DNA of 64,000 nt from Helianthus annuus (Eukaryota > Streptophyta > Magnoliopsida > Asterales > Asteraceae): positions 16,341,194-16,405,193 of the forward strand of contig NC_035436.2 of NCBI RefSeq assembly GCF_002127325.2. Direction: 5' to 3'. The position numbers were made by a program, and so were the translations under genes. This document shows positions 12,625 to 23,972 of the stretch, piece by piece; the stretch's first letter is position 1, and every line of letters begins with the position of its first letter. The notes under the pieces were generated by a model that was given only the letters and a program-made list of their open reading frames with translations, was not told the DNA's origin and ran no database searches.

Positions 12625-12632
12625 TATAAAAG
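12625..12632 (+). promoter_or_regulatory. LTR1 TATA box
   Basis: TATAAAAG in the context CACTATAAAAGGCC, at the position expected for the U3 promoter. The same motif is at 34867, 45163 and 55460 in LTR2-4 and, reversed, at 15169-15176 in the solo LTR. Transcription start would be about 30 bp downstream. Activity is inferred only. Confidence 0.55.
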
Positions 12633-12745
12633 GCCATGTAGTGCACACATTGTAACCACACCTCAAACCTGCTATCACTTCTGGAGTTCAAGAACACTCT
12701 TCTATCATCTTTGGTCGTGCACCAAGCTTCTGTAAGTATGCCTAA

Positions 12746-15700
12746 CGTCACACCCCGATTTCCACGTGTATCACCGTGGGCCCGGTGGGGGATTACCGTG
12801 ACGTAGTTGGTAACAATATAGTCAAACCACACAATATATGAATGCACAGCGGAAGCATAAAGATAAATATAATCCAACCATTGATTGTAATATCGAATGT
12901 ATCACAAATAGTTGAATGGTATCCACAGGAGGATCAAAATAATAAAAAGTATTGTTCAACAGACAAGGCATCAAAAGCTTGCGAGACTCTTTAGGATGCT
13001 AAGGAGCTATAGCCAGCCGATTACGTTTAGTACCTGCACTTAATCTTTTTGGGAAAATACGTCAGTTTACACTGGTAAATACATTCAACCGACACTTTTG
13101 TAAAATGTTTATTAAAATTGATTTGAATGCACAAGGCACAAATTCTTTTATAACTTGGGATAATTTATAATTAAATCTTGTAAAGAATTACATGTTTGCT
13201 ATGCGTTCGATCGCCCGGGTCGTGCCGGGTTAAAGTTTAATAGACACACCACATTGCGTAAAACCGAGGTGGGTAAACCAACAGTTACGTCTTTTATTAA
13301 TATAGACATAATGCCGGGTGTACGCCTACACCCGGATGTCGAGGTCATGGCCATTTCGTAAAATGATGCCAAGGATATCCGGGACATGGTCATTAAGCCC
13401 CCAAAGGCGTTAAGCCAACAAAACAAATTTTTAAACAGGTCACATTGATAATACCCAACTACAAATGAGTTGGGGTCAATTGCCCGACCAAGCGGTATTT
13501 TAGATACCGTAACCCAAGCCCGTAATACGGAAAATAAGTTAAAAGTATTTACCTTTGCAAGTATTGTCCTTAATTGATTAAATCACAGATATCTTTTACT
13601 GGGGCTCCTATTCTGGAACGAAGGTTTTAAAATAACCTATTAGAATCCTAACGGGTCTTTATATTAGCCGTAGCCTAGACCGGTCAGTTTCAAGGGATAG
13701 ATACGGTTTAATCGCGTGAAAGGCGAAAACCGAGAATGGAATGTGATTCGGACCCAACAAGTTCGAAGACTTGTTTTATATGGGTTTAATATTCACACTC
13801 TGGATTTTGGGGTCAAAATAATATGGTTTGACCCGTATCGGCAAATTTATGTAAACTAGTTACATAAGCCGAACCGTGCGCGCAATAGGCGCAACGGGTA
13901 ACCGTAAGAGTCCTACACTTGTTTCCCAAGTCAATATGCCTTAAAGAGGTTGTGGTATCAGTAGGATACCTTCCGTGATGCCCGTAACGAGTTTAAGTTT
14001 ATTATACGCCCCGTAGGGGTTTTCCGGTCATTTTAAGGACTTTTAAAAGGGTTTTAGAGTTCTACAGGAAATCTGAGTTTCCCGTTCAGTTTATAAAGTC
14101 CAAAATACTTTATTTACTATTTAATATCAGTAGCAACTGGAATCGGGTCAAAAGACCTTGTAGAACTCAAGTTTTGGCCGAAAAGGGCATATTCGGTATT
14201 ACCGAACCGTAGCCATAACCGCAGGTTATGAGCAGGTTAAAATTAATTAAAAATCTTTAAAAATCCCAAAATATTATTTTACAACATTGAGTAAAAGGTT
14301 TGGTGTCGAAATCTTGGTTTAGGTAGGCGTTATGCTAATCGCGCCGTTTATTACAAAAGTTTCTTTTAATTGCGCTATTTAGCATAACTCCTATTCTGGA
14401 ACTCGGATTGGCGTGAAACTTTAGGGACATGCTTAGAATTTAGTAAGCAAGGTTATGGTCCCTTCACGTGTCCGAAATACTCGTTTTATTTTGAAAAGGG
14501 CGTTACGGTCAACTTTTAAGCAATTAACGGAAATGCGTAAAAGACTCGGACAAACAACGAACCGGTCACAGAGGGTGATACCATCACGTGACCTGGTCCT
14601 AAGAGAGTCCTAAGGCATATCTACATTGCACTAAAACGGGTCAGAACTGAAGTCAAAGCAAAAGTCAAACTTTTGCGACATTCGGCTCCGAACCGGGTCA
14701 ATATAGCAAATGGCCGAATCAAACGAGCTTAGACAAGTTAGTATACTTATTATCATGTTTTATGAGTGTTCAAACAGGTTACATATCACCTACATTACAG
14801 ATTATGCAAGAATCGCAAAAATGGCTTTCTGTTGACTTTTTAAGTATACGTTTGACTCGACATTTGAACTAGTTAGAGTGGTGATCAGGGGGAACCCTTT
14901 TAGGGGTTTATTACCCACATAAATACCAACACATAACTACTTTTGATTCGACAATTCACTAGACCATTCGTGATTTATCGCAAAGTCAATCGTTAGTTAC
15001 GACGGATTGACTTTTAAGCTAAACTAAGCAAAAACAAGGCCATAGAAGGTTTGGCATACTTACAGAGACTTAGTGCACGACTTAGGATTATAGAAGAACA
15101 CTTGAGAGCTTCAGGAATGATCAGAAGATGTGTTTTGAGGTGTGTTTCAATTGTGAACCAAGTATGGCCTTTTATAGCAAAGTTTGGTGCACAAGATCAT
15201 CACAACACATCCTACATTGTTCATGGATGATCAACAGGTGTCCTAAGGTGCTAGGGGTCAAGTAGAGGGCGCCCATGCTTCATTGATTGCTCACAAGTTC
15301 GTCTACAAGCCAAATCATTGAAGCTGCCCATGTTTTCTGTTACTGTGTGTCCCACGCGGCCCGCATTAAGAGTTCATGCATCTTGGTCGCGGGCCGCCTG
15401 AACCCATAAGTCAGAAACTGGATTAACAGGTGGCTCGCGGCCCGCATTAACTAACCCTTAACCTTTACGCGGCCCGCGTCAGGTCTATTTTTCAAGATTT
15501 TTGAATCTTTTATAATCATTGCCTAAATCTTGGTAATTAATAACGAAATCTTCGGTAATTAATAACCTGACCTTTCGGGTTTGAAGGGGTAACTTTGCGA
15601 TTTGGCCCTTGATTATTTACAACTAAGGGCCTCGTGTTAATTACCCGCATTGTTAAGTCCCTGGTTAGTTTGTTAATTATTTGGAAAGCTTTAACTTTCA

Positions 15701-16126
15701 TTGTTGACGCTTTTAACCCTTCTCATACGAATTTGATCATAACTTTCTCGTTTTAAAACGGAACTTCGCGGAATTTATATAGTACATTCTAGTGAGCGTA
15801 TTTTACTGTTACAAAGCCTCGGGTACGTCGAAGGGCCACTCAGAGGTATAATTAAACATGTTGACACAGTTAACCCCTGCAGCCTGTAATCTCTCACTTT
15901 CTCCCGCGTTTCGCTTCCGTACGATCCATGATTTATTCGTTTGAAGGTATGAGCATCGTTTAGGGTTACTATACAGTATACTTACCCTTGTTTGACATTT
16001 ATAACCCTCGAATTTACATACTTTCAAGGTTTGTCAACTTTAGTCCTTTATTTAATATCAAATGCCACGTGTAAACTTAAGACACGTGTCAATACATTAT
16101 TGGACACAAAATTTCGAGGTGTTACA
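12746..16126 (-). mobile_element. Solo LTR, reverse orientation, related to family A
   Basis: The sequence is the reverse complement of a family A-type LTR: it begins near GTCACACCCCG and ends GAGGTGTTACA. It is flanked by CCTAA at 12741-12745 and 16127-16131, and the host LTR sequence continues in register on both sides. There is no internal coding region, so it is a solo LTR left by recombination. Its first base is C instead of the expected T. It is visibly diverged from LTR1-4, so it represents a sister lineage. Confidence 0.85.
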
Positions 16127-18437
16127 CCTAACCCTTTGTGGTTTAGTTTTTACATAGTTTTAGCTTAAAAGTCAATCCGTCGTAATTAACGATTGACTTT
16201 ACGATAAATCACGAATGGTCCAGTGGTTTGTCGAATCAAAGGTAGTTATATGTTGATAATCATGTGGGCTTTAAACCCCTAAAAGGGCACCCTCTGATTC
16301 CCACTCTAACAAGTCCGATTGTCGAGTCAAACTTGCTTAGAAAAAGTCAACAGAATGCTATTTTGCGATTTTATGCATAATCAGTAATGAAGATGGCATG
16401 TAACCTGTTTTAACACTCATATAACATGATAATAAGTATATTAACTAGTCTAAGCTTGTTTGATCTGACCATTTACTGTTTTGACCCGGTTCGGAACCGA
16501 AAGTCGCAAAACTTTGACTTTTGCTTTGACTTCAGTTCTGACCCGTTATGGTATGATTTAGATATGCCTTAGGACTCTCTTAGGACCAGGTTACATGATG
16601 GTATAACCCTCTGTGACCGGTTCGTTGTTTGTCCGAGTCTTTAGCACATTTCCGTTAAATGCTTAAAAGTTGACCGTAACGCCCTTTTCACTTTAAAACG
16701 AGAATTTTGAATATGTGAAAGGACAATAACCTTAGTTACTAATTTCTAAGCATGTCCCTAAAATTTCACGTCAATCCGAGGTCTAGAATAGGAGTTATGC
16801 TAAATAGCGCAATTACGGAAACTTTAGTAATTAAACGGCGCATTTAGCATAAAGCCTATCTAAACCCAAATTTCGACACCAAACCTTTTACACACTGATG
16901 TAAAATAATATTTTGGAATTTTTAAAGATTTTTAATTATTTTTAGCCTGCTCATAACCTGCGGTTATGGCGTCGGTTCGGTAAATACCGAATATACCCTT
17001 TTTGGACATAACTTGGGTTCTACAAGGTGTTTTGACCCGATTCCAGTTGCTACTGATTTTAAATAATAAATAGAGAATTTTGGACTTTATAAACTGTTTG
17101 GAAAACTCAGATTTCCTGTAGAACTCAGAAACCTCTTTTATAATCTTTAAAAATGACCGAAATACCCCTACGGGGCATATAATGGATTTAAACTCGTTAC
17201 GGGCATTATGGAAGGTATCCTACTGATACCACAACCTCTTTAAAGCACATTGACTTAGGAAACCTGTGTAGGACTCTTACGGTTACCCGTTACGCCTTAT
17301 GCACGCACGGTTCGGTTTATGTAACTAGTTTACATAAATTAGCCGAAACGGGTCAAACCTTATCGTTTTCACCTCAAAATCCAGAGTGTGGTTATATTAC
17401 CCATATGGAACAAGTCTTCAAACTTGTTGGGTCCAAACCACATTCCATTCCCGGTTTTCGCCTTTCACACGATTAAGCCGTAATTATCCTTTGAAACCAA
17501 CCGGTCTAGCTAAGGCTACATTAAAGACCCGTTAGGATTCTAATAGGTTGTTATAAACCTTCGTTCCAGAATAGGAGACCAGTAAAAGATACTTGCATCT
17601 ATTTGACTGAGGATATTACTTGCAAAGGTAAATACTTTTAATTTATTTTCCGTTATACGGGCTTGGGTTACGGTATCTAAAATACCGCTTGGTCGGGCAA
17701 TTGACCCCAACTCATTAGTAGTCGGGTGATTTCAATATGACCCGTTTAAAAATTGGTTTTGTTAGCTTTACGCCTTTGGGAGCTTAATGACCATGTCCTG
17801 ATATCCTTGGCATCATTTTACAAAATGGCCACGACCCCGACACACGGGTGTAGGCGTACACCCGTAATGTGTCTATATTATTAAAGGTATAACCGTTGGT
17901 TTTCCCGCCACGGCTTTATGCTTTGTGGCGTGTCTATTAACCTTTAACCCGGCACGACCCGGGCGACCGAACGCATAGTAAACATGTAATTCTTTTACAA
18001 GATTTAATTATAAATTATCCCAAGTTATAAAGAGTTTGTGCCATGTGTATTCAAATCAATTTTATTAAACATTTTACAAAAGTGTCGGTTGAATGTATTT
18101 ACCAGTGTAAACTGACGTATTTTCCCAAAAAGATTAAATACAGGTACTAAGCATAATAGGCTGGATATTTCTCCTTAGCATCAATAAAGAGTCTCGCAAG
18201 CCTGAGATGCCTATGTCTGTTGAACAATATTTACATTTTTATTTTGATCCCCTGTGGATTATATTTCGACGATTGTGATACTTGGATATTACATTCAATA
18301 GTTGAAATATATTTATCTTTATGCTTCCGCTGTGCATTTATATATTGTGTGGTTTGACTATATTGTTGCCAACTACGTCACGGTAATCCCCCACCGGGCC
18401 CACCGGTGATACACGTGGAAACCGGGGTGTGACAGGT

Positions 18438-18451
18438 TGGTATCAGAGCCA
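18438..18451 (+). promoter_or_regulatory. Primer binding site, unit 1
   Basis: TGGTATCAGAGCCA lies 3 bp after the LTR end and is complementary to the 3' end of plant initiator tRNA-Met, the usual primer for this group. Identical sites are at 37301 and 47597. Confidence 0.85.
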
Positions 18452-18608
18452 ACGTTGAGTGAATTAAACACTACCCTTATGTGTTTAATCTCAATGACAC
18501 AATTGCACATACTTGAGTCTAGACAAGAACATAGGACAAAATCAAATTGTTATTCCAGTTTGTCTTTTATTGTATATTGTTGATTTAAAAGTTTTGAAAG
18601 CAGGAATT

Positions 18609-19837
18609 ATACCACCAGCAATTAAAAGAGGAGGAAGAGGCAAAGGGCCGATCACTACTCATAATGATCACGAGGCCGGACCTTCGAACATGCGAGCTCC
18701 TTCTAGTACACGGAGTGAAGAACCTCAGAGACGTAGAAGAAACCTCTTTGAACCTGCAAGACGGTCTACCTCACACAGTTCGACACCTTCATACCGTCAC
18801 TCTTTTGGACCAGATTCGGAGAACAATCCCAGTAACCCTCAACCTTCGTTTATACCTCTCCAGCGATCTGCTTCGCACCGTTCCTATGGCGATCCTACTC
18901 CTTTCTTTCAAGGCCGATTTAACCGGCTGATTATGTCCAAGAACCAATAGGTTATAACCCTTTAGGACCTGAAGACCATTTCTCCGAAGATAATGCGGTA
19001 GATATGGATGAAGACACGGATCCCATAGAACCTGCACGAGGTACTCCCAACCATCCTATCGAGATCTCTGATGGGTCATCCTTTCATGGAACACCCTATC
19101 AAGGTCCCGACAGCTACCAGGCGAGGTTTAACCAGTGTGATTGGTACTTCACACCCTCTCACCACTTCTCGCCTCACGAGCAACAGCAGCAACAGGATCC
19201 TTCCGAGGATTCGCGTTTCGTGTCAGTTACGCCACCGCCTCCTCCGCCACCAGTTCAACCAGCACCTCCAGATCCACCAAGGCGTAGGAGATCAGGCGCG
19301 CGGATGTCTACCCGAGGAGGGGAATTCCACTTTAGCACCCCTCGCCACTCGAGTGCAAGTCACTTTCCGCCAGTACCTGAAGAACCACAGTTAGGGGAAC
19401 CTTCTGGTCACCCTACAGAGGTGAATTCTGCACCAGTTGCACCACCTCCGCCACCATTCGGCTATGACAATCCGATACCAGCGTATGCCGGTTCCACCGC
19501 GTACAACCCGTTTGAGCAGCCGACTCACACGCACTACAACTATAATTATGATGCCGACCCATACGTGGTAGCGGCTAATTACAATGCCCTCCATCCCGAC
19601 AGAGCTTACGGAAACCTTTGGGGAGTAGATTACTCAGCTCATGGGTATCCAGTACCTCCTAGACCTCCGGTTCAGCAACCGTCGCAGCAGCCACGTTTTT
19701 CTCCACCGGAGCAAGAAGAAATCCTCCACCGTCTAAACCGAGTGGAACGAGACTTTGAGCAAGAACGTAAAAGTAATCGTGGATTCCTTAAAGGCCTAGC
19801 AAACCTACTAAAAGGGAGGAAGAAACGAGATCATTAG
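18609..19837 (+). pseudogene. Family A extra ORF upstream of gag, unit 1 copy
   Basis: It encodes a basic N-terminus (KRGGRGKGP), an RRRRNLFEPARRS segment, a proline-rich centre (PPPPPPPVQPAPPDPPRRRR), a Tyr/Asn-rich stretch (THTHYNYNYDADPY) and a C-terminal predicted coiled coil with basic tail (EEILHRLNRVERDFEQERK, KGRKKRDH). In this copy the start codon is ATA instead of ATG. A 1-nt deletion near 18924 shifts the frame; the open part resumes at 19004. No database family is recognised. Tekay elements normally start with gag, so this extra ORF is unusual. Its function is unknown; a structural or nucleic-acid-binding role is only a guess from composition. Confidence 0.7.
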
Positions 19838-19873
19838 TCTCTTTATGTACAATAATATTTATTATTACAATCA

Positions 19874-20025
19874 AGTCCCTGCGAGGACATTTGTTTCGTG
19901 TTTAGTCCCTGCGTGGACAATTGCTTTTCAGTCCCTGCGTGGACTTATCTTTTAGTCCCTGTGTGGACATCTATCTATATATTTGGTCCCTGCGTGGACT
20001 TGTTTTCTGTAAACCTCTGCGTAGG
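19874..20025 (+). repeat. Hairpin array with CTGCGT loops, unit 1
   Basis: Six short units lie between the extra ORF and gag: GTCC-CTGCGA-GGAC, GTCC-CTGCGT-GGAC (three times), GTCC-CTGTGT-GGAC and ACCT-CTGCGT-AGGT, spaced about 25-31 nt. The stem of the last unit differs on both sides but still pairs, and its loop is unchanged. Copies are at about 38738-38890 and 49034-49186. See findings. Confidence 0.75.
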
Positions 20026-20789
20026 TATCTATTTATTTAAAAGTCCCGTTTAGGGCAGTATGTAATCTGTTACATGTAATGGAATGTTAAGTCAAAAAAA
20101 AAAAATCATTTTTGTTATTATATACATTATTATATGAAATGAAGCAAAAATCATTCCTTTTAAATTAATCTGCCTACTAAATAAAGAATCTTAATGGTGA
20201 AACCTAGCCTAGTGTCATTAAAAGACCCGGCCAAGATGGTAAGACCTGATTAAAAGGTTCAGATTCCTGTTAACCTCTGTAAGCATGTTAACGTTCTTGG
20301 CAGATGTGATTCGTTAAAATCGCACGCGTCATTCCTATATAAGAATCCTTCAAAGGATTCCAAAACCCAAATTAATGATTTGTAGATCATGGGTTAAATC
20401 GTCAATAAAGATGATCAATTATCAAACATCCATTAGTGATGAAGTGCCTACGGGCCATACTTACTGTCATATAAGACAAAAGGCAGTGGTAGTCTATGAC
20501 TCCCTGTCAGAAAAGGTAAAAGGACTACTGTTCAAACCTTCATGCCTTGATTCTCTGTAATCCCGGCTTATATTATAAAAATGTCCTTGTGACTAGGCAT
20601 TTGTGCCACTAACGATATTATTTGTAAATAGGATAAGTTATATTCAAATCCTAAATAAAAGTGAGTAACAAATTAACCAAATATGGTCTATGTTTACCAT
20701 GGTTAATGAATTGCCATAAAAGACAATTCCATAATAAAACTCCTAAATAAAACTTTGTCATTATCTTCTGTAGCAGATTCGAGATTACA
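20026..20789. other. Family A leader between hairpin array and gag, unit 1
   Basis: AT-rich, with no conserved coding frame. A 61-codon ORF at 20375-20560 recurs in all three copies, but the copies are recent duplicates, so that is not evidence of coding. The region ends at the gag ATG. Confidence 0.5.
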
Positions 20790-22016
20790 ATGGCTGAACC
20801 AAGTGGAGTTAATAGTCATTCGAAAGAAGATGACAATGATAACGCTCAGATTCATTTAACGGGCGCTGAACTAAAGGCTTTGGTAGACAACGCTGTTAAG
20901 GCAGCCTTGGATCGGCAGTACGAAGAATACACCGAGTCCTGAAGCAGAACCCTATCTACACCACACTCAAAGCCAAAAACTCACTCTAAATCTCACAGCA
21001 AACCACCCTCGACTCCGTCTAAGCCTAAGAAGGACGACGATAGGCACTCACCCAATGAGAATAGTGTCCATCCTAAGAAGAAAGTGGTCGATGACGCACC
21101 TCGCGCCAGGGGTTGCACGTATAAGTATTTCGTTTCCTGCAAACCCTGAGATTTTACTGGGGAAAAGGGCGCGGTGGATTGTATGACCTGGTTAGACGAG
21201 ATGGACACTGTTGTGGAAATCAGTGGTTGTGCTGAGAGAGACTTGGTGAAGTTTGTTTCATAGTCGTTCAAGGGTGAAGCCCTAGCGTGGTGGAGATCTC
21301 TGGTTCAAGCCTCTGGGAAGGCTGTTTTGTATAGCATGACATGGGAGGAATTTATGGCTCTCATCAAGGAAAATTACTGCCCTCAGCACGAGGTTGAAAA
21401 GATTGAATCTGACTTCCTATCATTAGTCATGAAGAACCTGGATTGCCAGGCATATCTCACGACTTTCAACACCCTGTCGAGATTGGTTCCGTATCTTGTA
21501 ACACCGGAACCCAAACGGATCGCGCGCTTCATTGGGGGTTTGGCCCCAGAAATAAAAGCTAGTGTGAAGGCTTCTAGGCCTGCTACCTTCAGATCTGTGG
21601 CGGATATATCTCTGTCTCTCACGCTTGATGCAGTAAGGCAGAGATCGTTGAGAAATGCCGATAGCGAAAAGAGGAAAAGTGAGGATGATGATTCACATAG
21701 ATCCAGCAAGAAGCATCGGGGCAATTGTGACCACAAGAGGGGGTCATAGAACAAGAAGAGTGACCGACAGTCGGGCGACAAGCCCTTGTGCAAGGTTTGT
21801 CAGAAGCACCACTTTGGAAGGTGCAGGTTTGAAAAGAAATCCCCACCGAAGACGTGTGGGATATGCAGGTCCTCTGAGCATAGGACTCTTGAGTGTAAGA
21901 AACTCAAGGATGCAACTTGTTACAGTTGCAACGAGAAGGGGCATATCAAGACGAACTGCCCAAAGGTAGCGAAGAAGGCTGAAGAAGGTAAAAAGACCAA
22001 TGCGAGGGTCTTTTAG
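20790..22016 (+). pseudogene. Family A gag, unit 1 copy
   Basis: ATG at 20790 (MAEPSGVNSHSKED) opens a frame of 408 codons up to TAG at 22014. It has a Gag core (GEALAWWRSLVQAS, MTWEEFMALIKENYCP) and zinc-knuckle-like cysteine clusters (CKVCQKHHFGRC, CGICRSSEHRTLEC, CYSCNEKGHIKTNC). In-frame stops are TGA at 20940 and TAG at 21261, both shared by units 2 and 3, plus TGA at 21147 and TAG at 21747, private to this copy. The protein would package element RNA if intact; as read it is not. Confidence 0.85.
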
Positions 22017-23972
22017 ATGGATGTTAAAGAGGCTATTCAGAACGACAATGTCATAACCGGTACGTTCCTTATCAATGATGTTTTCGCAAGAGTCTTATTT
22101 GATTCTGGAGCAGATAAATCCTTTGTGGATGATAAGTTCTGCGAGTTATTAAAATTGCCTGTTAGAACCTCGAATGTAAAATACGAAGTAGAACTAGCTG
22201 ATGGGACTATGGGGACAGTTTCAACTGTTTTAGATGGGTGTGTTATATCCATTAGGAATCACTCATTTCCTTTATCCCTATTACCCTTTAAACTAGCTGG
22301 TTTCGACGTAGTATTGGGTATGGATTGGTTATCGCATAACCAAGCCCAAATCGTGTGCAACCAGAAACAAGTGGTAATCAAGACTCCGTCTGGAGAACCA
22401 CTTACCATCCAAGGAGATACTCGACATGGATTGCCTGCACAAGTTTCAATGCTAAAGGCATCCAGATGTTTAAAGAAGGGATGTGTCATTTATATGGCAC
22501 AGGTGACTATTGGGGAGGAGAAGCCCAAGATCGAAGACATTCCAGTCATCTCTGACTATCCTGAAGTTTTCCCGGAAGAACTGCCTGGTTTGCCACCAAA
22601 TAGGCAAGTGGAATTCAGTATAGACATCATTCCAGGAGCCGCGCCTATCGCAAGAGCGCCCTATAGATTGGCACCCACGAAAATGAAAGAATTGAGGACG
22701 CAGTTAGATGATCTGCTAGCCAAGGGTTTTATTAGACCGAGTTCATCTCCTTGGGGAGCACCAATCCTGTTCGTCAAAAAGAAAGATGGTTCGATGCGTC
22801 TATGCATCGATTACCGTGAGCTGAATAAAGTTACAATCAAGAATAGGTATCCTTTGCCTAGGATCGACGATCTGTTCGATCAGTTGCAGGGAGCGAGCTA
22901 TTTCTCCAAGATTGACCTACGGTCAGGCTACCATCAATTGAAGGTCAAGGACGAAGACGTGCACAAAACTGCGTTTAGGACTCGATATGGTCATTTCGAG
23001 TTCCTAGTGATGCCTTTCGTGCTCACTAATGCACCTGCCGCATTCATGGATCTCATGAATCGCGTTTGCAAGCCTTATTTGGATAAATTTGTCATTGTCT
23101 TCATCGATGACATCCTTATCTACTCAAAGAGTCAAGCTGACCACGAGAAGCATCTTCGATGTATTCTCAAACTGCTTCATCAAGAAAAGCTTTACGCCAA
23201 ATTCTCTAAATGTGAATTTTGGCTACGAGAAGTCCAGTTCCTTGGACATGTAGTCAGTGAGCGTGGTATCCAAGTAGATCCCGCCAAAGTTGAAGCCGTC
23301 ATGAATTGGCAGGAGCCGAAGACACCTACGGAGATTCGCAGTTTCCTAGGTCTGGCAGGATACTACCGACGCTTCATCGAAAACTTCTCGAGAATTGCTG
23401 CACCCCTGACTTCTTTAACTAGAAAGAATATAAAGTTTAATTGGGGCCCTAAACAGCAAGAAGCTTTTGATATCCTCAAACAAAAGCTGAGCAATGCTCC
23501 AGTGTTGACATTGCCAGACGGAATGGAAGAATTTGTCGTGTATTGTGATGCGTCGCACACCGGTATGGGTTGTGTGCTTATGCAGAGAGGCAAAGTGATT
23601 GCCTATGCTTCGCGACAATTGAAAGTGCATGAAAAGAACTACACCACCCATGACTTGGAGTTGGGTGCCGTTGTATTTGCACTAAAACTCTGGAGACATT
23701 ACCTTTATGGCATTAAATTTGTGATCTATTCCGATCACAAAAGCCTTCAGCATCTGTTCAATCAGAAAGATCTGAACATGAGGCAGCGACGTTGGATGGA
23801 AACTCTGAACGACTATGACTGTGAAATAAGATACCATCCCGGCAAGGCCAATGTAGTCGCAGATGCCTTGAGCAAGAAAGAAAGAGTGAAACCAATTAGG
23901 ATCAATGCCAAGAGCATTGAAATTAAGAACAGTCTGAATGAGCGATTGTTAGCTGCACAGAAAGAAGCTGTG
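22017..23972 (+). pseudogene. Family A pol, unit 1, 5' part (protease, RT, RNase H)
   Basis: Open for 658 codons. The aspartic protease has [11 protein letters not shown]. The RT has [28 protein letters not shown] and the catalytic FIDDIL. RNase H has [24 protein letters not shown] and DHKSLQHLF. In the RT, the usual MPFGLTNAP motif reads MPFVLTNAP here, whereas units 2 and 3 keep Gly. Family B is inserted after CTGTG at 23968-23972; the frame then continues at 32536. This copy lacks the 1-nt frameshift found in units 2 and 3. Confidence 0.9.

Larger units (their letters stand above)
11718..18434 (+). repeat. Family A LTR1, interrupted by a solo LTR
   Basis: Starts TGTAACACCTCG and ends GGGGTGTGACA. 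Without the nested solo LTR and one copy of its duplication it is 3,331 bp. It lacks 6 bp (TTCTTG-type) near 12671 that LTR2 has, which accounts for the full-length value of 3,337. It contains GC-rich inverted words (GCGACCCGCGT and CACGCGGGCCGCG) upstream of the TATA motif. Confidence 0.9.

Noticed and set aside
18438..18451. tRNA gene
   Set aside because: Only the short complement of a tRNA 3' end is present; it is a primer binding site.
20375..20560. Conserved 61-codon ORF in all three family A units
   Set aside because: The units are recent duplicates, so conservation says nothing about coding, and no domain or codon pattern is seen.
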